64,000 bases of DNA, from contig LSAX01000009.1 in the NCBI GenBank assembly GCA_001557505.1, positions 310,001-374,000 on the forward strand, written 5' to 3'. Position numbers and translations under genes: made by a program. The stretch's first letter is position 1. Every line of letters begins with the position of its first letter. This document shows, piece after piece, positions 54,679 through 64,000 of this stretch. Source of the stretch: Reticulascus tulasneorum. Taxonomy: Eukaryota; Ascomycota; Sordariomycetes; Glomerellales; Reticulascaceae. The notes under the pieces were generated by a model. The model made no database searches and was not told the origin of the DNA. It saw only the letters and a list, made by a program, of their open reading frames with translations.

Positions 54679-55457
54679 GAATCTGCTCATGTTCATATTT
54701 GGACTCAACTGGATTGTAGGGATTTAGCGTTGACTGGCTATTATCACGTCACTGAGTGAGACAGAACAAACAAGCCAAGATGTGTTATGAAGTCAAAGTC
54801 TTCAATGTCGAATTACCCCGTCTAGGGTCCCTACCTCCACTACCACAGGCAACCAATCACCTCGCTGGTCCTTAGAATCTGATGTATGTACAATCAAAAA
54901 AATCTCCTCAAACACTGTACATACAGGCCTGCCTTTTAAGTCTTCTGCAAACCCTAGACGCGGCTCAATCTGACCTCCCCTCAAGATATCAGGGGTAAAA
55001 CTCCAAGTTCCCCTTAAACATAAACAACCTCCCCCTCGCAATGGTGGTATCATTTCCAGACTGAAACGAAGCATAAAGAAGAAATCTGGCCGTACGCCGG
55101 TGTTGCAGGCTTTTCGTATAAAGCAGAATGTCGTTATCCAACAGATCGGTAGTTGGTGATTAATCCCTTATTCATGGGAATTTGATGCTGGTGGATCTCA
55201 AGAATAAGATCCACCATCTAGTAGACAGAGTCGAATCGAATAAAGTAGAAGAGCAATGCTAGCTCGATGTATAGAGGTCGTGAGACGGCATTAATGCTAT
55301 GAGCACAGCAGCTATCTCGACAAAGGAAACCTCCACAGAGGTGTCGTCGGGGTCGGGACAGACGAAGAGGGACGTCGGAATAAGCTTGGTAGAGATGAAT
55401 GTGGGCCCCAATGGGAATGCCTAGGATAGAGCTTCCAAGAGATAATGAATGGAGAGA
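54679..55457. other. intergenic between two converging genes
   Basis: About 0.78 kb at the 3' ends of the deaminase and the ADF-H gene. A minus-strand frame at 54802-55074 (90 aa) has protein-like composition but no family match and no splice partner, so it is not called. Presumably 3' UTR sequence. Confidence 0.45.
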
Positions 55458-58400
55458 TTATAGGCCAAACGAGGTGTGGCTCTGATGCGCGTCTTGCAGA
55501 ACTAAATCGCTGCATGTTAGCAACCAGTCGAAAGATCGAATGGCATGGGAGAACTTACTGTGTAGCACACTCATTTGTCCAGCGCGATCTTCGCACGCAA
55601 TCTGCAGGCCGGATCCATCCACGAAATCAAGCACCACACTGTTTGGCAACTCTTGTACTTCCACGTCGGGCGTATAAGGACTTCGGAAATCTGAGAGATG
55701 GTATCGCTTGACGCCAGCTCCAGCGGGCTGCTTATCCTTCGGCGTAGCAGTTGCAGCAACCGCGCTCAATATCAGGAAGCCTTGAGAGTCAAGGCACATG
55801 CTGCGGCGTTTCCATAGCAGATTATCAGGGAACTGAACGTTGACATCCCCCAGGAATGACACGATGCTGGGCTGCTGCATGCTTCCTCGTGACTCGGAGG
55901 CTCTGATCACGGCAATCTCATTCGCGTCTTCTTCCTGCACTGTTGGCGAGATGCCCGTCGGCGTCAGATTCTTACCCCGACTGTTGCTGAGTGAGGAGGA
56001 GAGGCGTCGCATGAAGCGGCCGGTGCGGCCCTTCTTCTTATCACCATTCGTCGACTTGCCCTCATCACCAGAGCCGCTCGTCTCAGTAAGCACGCTTGGG
56101 GACATGGCACCACCAGTGCTGGTTTCCTTACTGATCGAGGACCGGCGACTGCTGATAGAAAGCCGCCGAGGGAAGGCAGAGGCAGAGTTGTGATGAGTGG
56201 ACGGAGGTCTTGATGGGGAACGACTGGGAGTCATTGGTGAGGGAACAACCAGCGCGTCCAGAGATGCAGATGTGAGGGACTTGCGTCGGTCCTTGATGAA
56301 GTCCTTAACAATGCTTAGTGAAGAACGTCGTGGCTTTGTGTCGTTCTCCTCCTTGCTTCGATCCTGGGACTCAGACCGCCGCTTCTCCTTGGACATTCTT
56401 CGCTCTTGGATGGTCTCTTTGGGAGCGTCAACCGGCTTAGGATTGGAGATAGGCATCGGTGGGGGCTCAGCCCTTTGATGATCGACTACCAGTGGTGATA
56501 CCTTCAAGTCAAGACGACCAAATTCGGCATCCTTCAGTAGCTCGCCAGGCCTGAGCTGATTCGGGTCACGCACAATCCTTGCTGTAACCTGAATGGACTC
56601 AGGTCGACCTCTGGGAGGGTTGTTTCCTGGAGACTCAAACATGGATAGCCTGCTCGCAACCGAGCCCGAACGCTCCCGTGGTATCTTGGACGCTTCAGGA
56701 GAAGATTCTCTTGAGTCTGAACTCGGCATTGGCGGCGGGCTGTTTTTCCTGAGCAAACTTGCTCTCTCGACCAAGGATGGTGATCGTGACGGTTCCCGGA
56801 CACTGGACTTTCGGACTGAGAAGAATGTAGATGATGGCGCATTGCTGGCCCGCGCCGCACTATCACCAGGGGCAGATGGGCTACCACTGAGCTTCTCCAA
56901 TGCTTTGATCCGTTGGGAGATGCTCGATCCGAGGTTCGTCTTCTTGGCAGCTAGGTTAGAGTTGGATGACTGCTGCGTGATCTTGTGTAGGAAGGCAGCA
57001 CCAGAAGAAATGGATCTTGCACTTCCTTGGGATACATCGCCAGGAGCGAGGAGATTGCCGCGTAATGGGTTGGAAACGGTACGGATAGCGTGTGGAGTGT
57101 TTGCGCCACTATGTGTTTGCTGTAGAGGGAAGACTGGCGTGATAGGGGACTTGGAGACGGTCATAGGCTTGGCTTGTTCCACAGTCGCGGACTGCAGCTC
57201 CTCCATAAGGTCGTCGTCGTCGGACAGATTGGGATCGGACCGTTCCTTCTCCAGGGCATCCACGTCGGTACGGATAGGCTCGATGGCTGCCAATCGCTTG
57301 GAGAGCCTTGAGTGAACGGAAGACGAATCTGCTTCTGGGGCGTCTTCTCCGTGAACAGATAGTGCCTTGACATCTTCGAAGATCGAATGCGATTCCGGCG
57401 ATATAATGGTAGGTAGCGCTGCCAGAGGCAGACTCGGGCTGCCTTTCGGGCTGACATCTTGTGTCGAGAACTTGGACTTCGGGATCTTCAACCCTGGCGA
57501 TGTAGGAGACTTCGGCGTCACTTCAACTCTCGACTGCTCAAGTGGTGTTACCCCTTCAGTCCACTCAATCGGCTTCGTCTCAACCTGCGTTCTCATCGAG
57601 AATAGCTCCTGTGTTGTTCTGTCTGGCGAAGGAGTGCTGGGTACGAATGTAGTGGCTGGAAGCATAACACCTCTCTCCTCTTCTGGTTCGATGCTTTCCT
57701 GGCTGGGAGCTTCATGTCCTGTTTCCGAGACCTCCTCCACTGGTTCGGTAGCAACAGATGCAAGTGGCGGAGACGGCATCATGTCCGCATCTTTCGTCAG
57801 CTCCAACACGGCTGGCTCCTCAGATGCGACCTGATCAGCGGTGTCATCCTCGGTGAATACTGGACTATCCGGTCTCCCTTCAGGTATCTCCTCGACGATA
57901 TCATCTCTATCAGGATCCTCCAGCAGCTCATCTTGCGGCTCCTTGACTGTCTCATCTGTCGACTCAGATAACGACGATGCCTTGGTGGAGTGATCTGGTT
58001 CGGAGGACGCAATAATGGGTGACGCAGGATGCGAGTCACTTTGGGTCACCTCAGACGCTTGGTCTGTATGAACCGACAGAGAGGAGCCATCCAAACCGAT
58101 GCCAGAGTCAGCTTTCGACATGGACAGATGCTTATGGAGCTCCGTCTCGGGCATCAAGCTGTGCTCATCAACTTCCTCAACCTTCTCAGCTGGCCGAGGC
58201 ATCTCTTGTGCAACTTCCGCCGCTGGGGTATCGATAACAGGCACTGGTAGCGGTGGCGGTTGCATGCTCAATTTCTTCTTCTTCTCCCTCAGCTGCATCG
58301 CCTTCATGAGGCGCGCCTTCTCGGGCGTCATCATCTGCTTTGACGTGGTCGTAAATGAACCCATCGTTGACTTAGTGGAGACCCCGGAGCTAGTAGTTGG

Positions 58401-59706
58401 TCTTCCAGAACTTGTATGAGGTCTCGGCGGATCTTCATCAAGTGGGATCGGTGGTATGTCAGGTATCGGTATTGAAGAGAAAGTGATTTCGGGTGTCGCC
58501 TGAGTTGATCTTGAACCTTGGGATACGCTGTCCCGTGACTTGTCCTTCTTCGAGCCTTTTGAGAACAATTTGAACCCGGCGGGAATCTGAGAAATTGGTC
58601 GAAAATTTCCGATAGCCGTCCGTGGTCGGCCACTCACGTCCAGCGAAGGTCGAGGTCCCAACTTCACCTTCGGCTTACCATACGTGTATGAAGCGTAGCT
58701 GTAAATGTCAGGCCGAGTTGACTGTGAAGACATCCGCCTTGCGTCGTCCACCGATTTGGCAGGAGAGGCAGGTCTGGGTACTCCGATAAATGTTGGCGGC
58801 TCCGGAGAAGGGGAGAACTTGCTCTCTTCCGGCGAAGTGGCCAGCTCAGCATTCAGTGTCACGAGAGGTGCCTCTGGAGGTATCGGTACGGCGGTCGGTT
58901 CGTCGTTCGGTTCTAGCCGGTCTTCATGGACAATTGATTGTCTCTTGCTGGCCCTCTGTTCCTCTTCCTCCTCTTCAGCTATTTCCATCAACCGCCTCCT
59001 TCGCAGGGAGCTTGTCGAAGACGAAGTAGATCCCGACGCAGCATGAAGCGAGCACGCAGCCGATAATTTCGTATCCTTCAGTTCCTTCGGGTCCGATATG
59101 GAGAAAGTGGTATTATAAGGCGCGAATCGTTCGCATACAGAGGTAAAATGAACGGATACGCGTGCTACACATGCGAAAATGGCGACAAGTCAGTCTTCTC
59201 CCTCCCTCTGCAACAGAAACCGGAGGCAAGCATCAAGGGAATGCGCAAGCAATACCACGCACCTTGGACCAGCCGAGAGCATTCTTCGGGGAGATATTTG
59301 ATGAGGACGTTCCGCCTGCGATACCTGAGAAAACCAAACAAAGGCGAGTCGGCTTCGGCTTGTGCTATATTATTCCGGATCTCGACAATACCGCCACTCC
59401 CACGGCCTAGCAACTCGACCTCATCGCGACTGCAATACTTCAGGAGGAACCTGTTTGGAGCAAAGTTTGGGTCACCGGTCAGCTTGGGTTTCCCGCGAGC
59501 AAGGGATATACAGTGTAGGGACGGGACGGGGACCGGCGTGGACGTGGTTCGGTTCTCCAATAACAACGGGCCATGTCCATCAATAAAAAGAGGGAGAGGG
59601 TAGAGACAGCGAGAGAGAGGAGAATAACATACCATCCTCCTGGCTCGGCAGCCGCAGCTTCGTGAGCCTCTTTGACCTTTGAATCGTCCAGGCCATTCAG
59701 CGACAT
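55458..59706 (-). CDS. ADF-H (cofilin-like) domain protein with long disordered tail, 1303 aa
   Basis: Four exons on the minus strand: 59633-59706, 59263-59450, 55559-59164 and 55458-55501; introns 182, 98 and 57 nt. Residues 1-125 form an ADF-H domain of the drebrin/coactosin kind: SLNGLDDSKVKEAHEAA, GGWFLLKYCSRDEVELLG, GFLRYRRRNVLIKYLPEEC and VSVHFTSVCERFAPYNT. This fold binds actin. Then SSLRRRRLMEIAEEEEEE leads into about 1000 residues rich in Ser, Pro, Glu and Lys with no globular domain. A conserved C-terminal domain begins near DNLLWKRRSMCLDSQGF and ends LQIACEDRAGQM; it resembles a PH-like fold and is finished by a 14-codon last exon (LQDAHQSHTSFGL). A cytoskeletal regulator at sites of polar growth is inferred, not shown. 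Confidence 0.88.
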
Positions 59707-60329
59707 CCTCCCTTTCTCCTTGCGCCTTGTCTGGTTCTATCTGCGACCGATTGAGACCGCAGGGTAAAATGGGTGATGTGGGTAAATGTTGGACAGGGTG
59801 GTCGCTTAAGAAGCTGGGAGAGGATGCAGGTTTTCAGGGGTAAGGCTGAAGAGACCGGCGACATGTAGTGGTACGGTCGGGGCCAAGGGGAGGAGACAAA
59901 TGGCACATGAGCAGCACTGGTTCCGAGCGAGGGGGAAAAAAACACGAATCGGGACTGTTTTGGGGGAGGTGGAAAGGAGGAGATTGCTTCTTTCAGGAAC
60001 CGGAGGGTGGGAAATGGTCGGCGCCGCCACGAATATGGGAGATCGGTGAAGGAAGGTGTGTCAGTTCGAGTAGCCAAAATGTGTTTGGACGCGGGATGGG
60101 ATGGAATGGAATGCGAGGCGTCGTTTCGAGCGAGTGTGTAGGAATGGGGTGGGGGAAGGGGGATTGGCTCTTTGGTGGTTTGGATCTGGACCCGTGGATT
60201 TGGAACGAAAATAGCCAAGAAGGGTAAGTTATCGGGACCTAGAACATCAACTAATAAGAAAAAGAGAAGAAGGATCCCGTTTGTGAGAAAGATACCACTA
60301 TAATGGAAAATGGGAAAAAGAAGGATATC

Positions 60330-60352
60330 AAAAAAAAAAAAAAAAAAAAAAA
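60330..60352. repeat. A23 homopolymer
   Basis: An uninterrupted run of 23 A, closely followed at 60406-60418 by 13 G. Both lie upstream of the ADF-H gene and are prone to slippage. Confidence 0.9.
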
Positions 60353-61718
60353 GAAGAACGGACGGGACGCTGTTTTGGGGCGGGTTTGTTGGAAAAGTAT
60401 AGGATGGGGGGGGGGGGGAGAGAGGGACAAGGAAAAAGGAAGGAAAGGGAAAAAGAGAGCTTGCCCTGTTCTTGTTCGGGATTGGGAGTTCAATTGGATG
60501 TCACTCTCCAATCTCAGCAGTAGGTGAGCGTCGCAAAAATATGATATACCCCGTACCTAAGCTTTTAGTTGGTTGGTGGTGGTTGTCACCTACCTAGCAT
60601 TAGGGGAAGTGATTACATAGTGGCCCGGGCGGGCGAAGCCAGGTCCCACCTGCAGCACCCTATCGAAAGGGAACCTGAACTGGAATCTTCAGGACTCCTC
60701 CGCCCCCCTTGAGGGTTATTGTTAGGGGAGGTAGGGGTGGTCCAGCGCTAGCGGCGGTGGCACAGAGCACACCTCTAAAAGCACAGGGCGCTCCGTAGCT
60801 GTATGTGCACCTAGGTAGGTTGCTTCTTCTTATTAGCGAACCATGCCGCAATAACGGACGGGACCTCTTTATTTCACCGTTGTAATATCCCTCAGGAAAC
60901 ATCCATGATCTCTGGGGAAACACTGCAGCTATACCTAGATGGCAAAGTGACCGATGTTTCTTCATCACGGAATCCATCTAGCTATCCCCAGACCGCGTTG
61001 TGATGCCAGACGTTTGCCCTCATACATTTCCTTACGACCACTTCTTCCGCGTCCACGGAGGAATCCCACTAGCCCACTGACTACCTAACTAGTCTAACTA
61101 TCGAAGCCCTCCCTTCTCTCCCAATCATCACCTCATTCTGGAAGACCGGTTCCTGCACGCCTGCAGGGTCACAGGAGAAAGTGTCAAACCACTACCACCG
61201 GACCCTGGCTCCGCTGTCTATTCTGCTTGGCTCCCGTCGAACAGCTTCCCTTTCCACTCCCTCTGCACCCCCCTCCTCCTCCCCTCGTTAAGAGGGATGC
61301 GCGCAACCACCAAAAAGGGGAGAGAGGGGGGGCGGATTGGACGTGGCGTTCATTCATTCAGAAAAAGAGGCTGTTGAAACGCCCAATCCCGATCGACCAT
61401 GGCGAAGCTTTCTGGAAATTAGCCTTGAAACCTGCTTCGTCAATTTTAAAACCCAGACCCGTCCGCTGTATGCAACTATTGGCTCCTCGAAGAACATGGC
61501 CAATGTATTGCCGTGGGGAGAGGGAAATAGTTTCACAATCATGGAAACTGAAGACAGTTCCCCAGTTCATCCCCACCAGCAGCACCAGTTGTCAATGCAA
61601 CTCCAAACCTGCAAACCCATGCGAACGCCCCTCCCATGGCTACCACAAGAAAAGAGTGCCTCTCCACCAAATGGCGGTGGAAGGGTACATGGGCGGGGCC
61701 ATCCGTCTTTCGCCTTCA

Positions 61719-61737
61719 TCGTCGTCGTCGTCGTCGT
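61719..61737. repeat. TCG trinucleotide microsatellite
   Basis: Six TCG units in a row, outside any supported gene. Confidence 0.85.
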
Positions 61738-63269
61738 GTGTGCTTTTCTGACAGCTTGCAAGCGATGGGCCAAACTACGCGATCTTCCCGCTTTGACCTC
61801 TCGAACGCTCCCCGAAGCAAGGTTCATAATCCGCAACCCATCCAGCGACCGCACCATAGCAGAATCCAATTATTGCCCGCTGACTCGAGAAACTGCCTGG
61901 CTCCGATGCTCCGTCATCACCGCATCCCGATCTACCCACGCACGTATGTATATAATATAAGTGGTGGCCCCGTTTGCATCCAAGGCCTCTTGCCTGCTTC
62001 GAATTTTCGGGTGGCTCGCTGCTCACCGAGCCGTACGGTTCAACGAGAAACATCAACGGGAGACAGACGTATAATAAGGTTTCACTGGATACGACTGGCT
62101 ACTATGCATGTTTGACAGTTGTACGAACCACTATCCACTACCTTCCATAAAGTACTTGCAGCCTTTCCCGTGCGCTCTGAACTCTACCCAGTTGATGGGG
62201 TTCCATGTCGACTTTGTGATGGTGAGAGGTCAAAGCGGCTCTTACCATGAGGGGCAAAAAGCATCCCCCTCCAGGTTCATTCATCCCTCGACCTTGAATC
62301 CCTGTGCTTGCAAACACGCAATAGTGCCCGATCAGATATGAAATCCTATGTATGCACGACGAGGCGCTGTCTTTGCTTCACTTCACCCTGCCTAACATGC
62401 GATCCCCCGCAACCCCTCACTCTGGGGGGAGGGGGTGGCCTAATGTCATCATCCCTTGCTATCTCCAGCCCATGACGTCCGAAACCAAGCAAAAGATTTG
62501 AGGCAGATATGATCCCCTTCCCAAGTTACTGGAACATCTGGTTGATGCAGAGCGACGAGCCATAGCACTAGCTTTAATTAAGAGCGGACTTGCACCTCTC
62601 CTCCGGGCGAGGGACATGCACGGCAAGAACTACTATGCAGAAGACATGGATAACCATTGTAGAGGGCCCTTGTAAGACTAATAACTAGCAGAGACCCCGC
62701 CAACACTCCGTCCCGGGGCAGCACTTAATCCTCCCGGTACTTACGTTGGAGCGGGAACCCTGATCTGCGCGATGAGCCGCCCCGTTGAATGCTGACATGA
62801 GGCTCGGAGCCGCATAACAACGGCTCACAGGCGTATAGGTTACGAAATGGCGAGAAGGAATTGTAGCTCTCTATTCTGATTGTTGCCTCAAAAGCAAAAC
62901 TTCAAGCCAACGAGGAGCCAGAGTAAGTGCATCATCAAATGCGATTCGTAGGCACGCCATACCTACATGTGCAGTAAAGGTGGCCGGCAAGAAGGCCCCG
63001 TTCCATGTCCGGCCTCGCGTGCACCTCCCAGTTACCGTAAACATCTCACAATGTTTTCTTGTCGGTGAACCACCTTCCCCAAAACACCCAACTTTCCTCC
63101 CAGTCGTTCGCCATCTCCGCCTAGAAAGCAAAGCAAGTTAAACTAAAGCAAAATAAACTCGAGACCACTAAAGCAAGAAACGATGCCGTTGACTGCGCTG
63201 GAGAAACTAAAGCTCGAAGTGACGTGAAATCGGCTCACACGGCGCGTGTGTAATGGGTGCCTTGAAGTT

Positions 63270-64000
63270 CTAGACCAACTTTTTCGATCCGTCTGTGTCC
63301 ACAGACGAGGCTGAGCCGGACGGAGTCACTTCTGGCGATTCGTCACTCTCCTCCATTGAACTTGGCTCTTCTTCAACAGAGCCATCAAGGGCAGTCGGCT
63401 TGAACTCGCTGTCGGGGAGCGGTGTTGGGTCATGCCCACGGCCACTGTTGCTGGCTGATACGCCAATTGCCGGTGCACCACCCTCTGCAATCTTTTGCTT
63501 CGTCTCCCGGACAATCTTGTCGGCCTCACTTATCTTTGCGGGACCCGCAGGGGCATGCTCCACGCCGATCGGGTTGTCCTTGTCGTTCTGACTCTCCAAC
63601 AGAGCAGCCTTGTCGAACCGGACAATCATGCAAGACAGATTATCAGTACTGAATCGATTAAGCGCATGATCAACCAGTTGCTTGGCAGCGGACGCTGGCT
63701 CCTCAACATTTCGGATGAGGTCTACAGCTTCTTGATCAGAGCAGACATCCCACAACTACCAAGCAGTTAGAACAATATCTTGAGACGGGAACACTTATGC
63801 GACTTACCCCATCACAAGCTATGATGATGAACTCATCGCTCTCTGGCTGGATGACTGTCTCGGTCGTGTATGGATGCCCAGTGACCAGGTCCTTCATGTA
63901 CGTATCGCCCAGGGCTCTCGTCACAGCCAGAACGCCGTTAACGCGGTTGTTGAGAATCAAACCACCAGCATTGGATATGCGCTTGCCTTCATTTTCGTCG
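63270..64000 (-). CDS. PP2C-type Ser/Thr phosphatase, PTC1-like, 3' part
   Basis: C-terminal 225 residues of a metal-dependent protein phosphatase; the gene continues past the right edge. Exons 63808-64000 (cut) and 63270-63755, with a 52-nt intron (GTAAGT donor, CTAACTG branch, TAG acceptor, phase 0). PP2C motifs in order: [20 protein letters not shown] and RALGDTYMK, then [10 protein letters not shown] joined across the intron to [10 protein letters not shown], and [13 protein letters not shown] near the end of the catalytic domain. The CDG-LWD Asp and the DN pair are metal ligands and are present. A Ser/Glu-rich tail of about 110 residues follows. Yeast Ptc1 dampens the HOG and cell-wall MAP kinase pathways; the same role is inferred here. 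Confidence 0.92.

Larger units (their letters stand above)
59707..63269. other. 3.6 kb low-complexity intergenic region
   Basis: Lies between the start of the ADF-H gene and the stop of the PP2C gene; both are on the minus strand. From 59710 to 60240 the minus strand is rich in C and T, as in a long 5' leader. An A23 run is at 60330-60352, a G13 run at 60406-60418 and a TCG trinucleotide run at 61719-61737. Plus-strand frames at 61227-62115 are long but have skewed, low-complexity or unrelated composition. No gene is called. Confidence 0.5.

Noticed and set aside
54802..55074. 90-aa minus-strand frame between converging genes
   Set aside because: Composition is protein-like, but there is no family, no partner exon, and it sits where 3' UTRs are expected.
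59697..60218. 173-codon minus-strand Pro/Ser-rich frame
   Set aside because: Lies in the C/T-rich leader of the ADF-H gene and overlaps its first exon in another frame; low-complexity composition.
61227..62115. Three overlapping plus-strand frames of 159-207 codons
   Set aside because: Skewed composition around a TCG microsatellite, no motif and no consistent splice partner.

Overview
The window is nuclear DNA of a filamentous ascomycete (Pezizomycotina). The genes are intron-containing, with short GT-AG introns of mostly 46-125 nt (one of 182 nt) that often carry a CTAAC-like branch point. The gene set (GH5 endoglucanase, PTH11-type receptor, DUF3433, DUF7719 and DUF5672 proteins, fungal HNH_2 nuclease, GPI-anchored Ser/Thr-rich protein) is typical of that group. 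I cannot fix the genus. No rRNA, tRNA, CRISPR, plasmid, phage or intact transposon was recognised. I rebuilt gene models by joining exons whose phases agree and whose joined protein continues a known family; these joins have not been checked against RNA.

Left part (1-21.6 kb): the 3' half of a secreted GH5 endoglucanase; a doubtful 201-aa ORF; a coiled-coil membrane protein and a DUF7719 membrane protein that converge with 10 bp between stop codons; the GPI-anchor de-N-acetylase GPI12; a type II membrane DUF5672 protein; a mitochondrial ATPase-expression (ATP13/AEP2) protein divergent from the spliceosomal/decay factor LSm3; a GTPBP1-like translational GTPase; a large DUF3433 membrane protein; and a 160-aa protein built of two PAH-like repeats, each on its own phase-0 exon.

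Middle part (21.6-44.4 kb): gene-sparse. It holds a GPI-anchored cell-surface protein and a plasma-membrane Na+/H+ antiporter behind a 4.6 kb upstream region. An AT-rich island with three tandem-repeat arrays (32.4-34.8 kb) lies next to a solitary HNH nuclease gene. A His/Tyr-rich orphan protein with a Cys-rich tail, a PTH11-like seven-helix receptor and a 3.7 kb block without a recognisable gene complete it.

Right part (44.4-64 kb): an FAD-dependent monooxygenase; an intracellular trypsin-like protease; a small two-helix membrane protein; an FHS/BSC6-like MFS transporter with a 15-nt microexon; the mitochondrial import receptor TOM22; an ADAL-type deaminase; a 1303-aa protein with an N-terminal ADF-H (cofilin) domain and a long disordered tail; 3.6 kb of low-complexity intergenic DNA; and the 3' part of a PP2C phosphatase (PTC1-like) cut by the window edge.

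Most genes are unrelated housekeeping or accessory genes. I see no biosynthetic cluster or multi-gene system. The most unusual items are the mini-PAH protein and the repeat island with the HNH gene.
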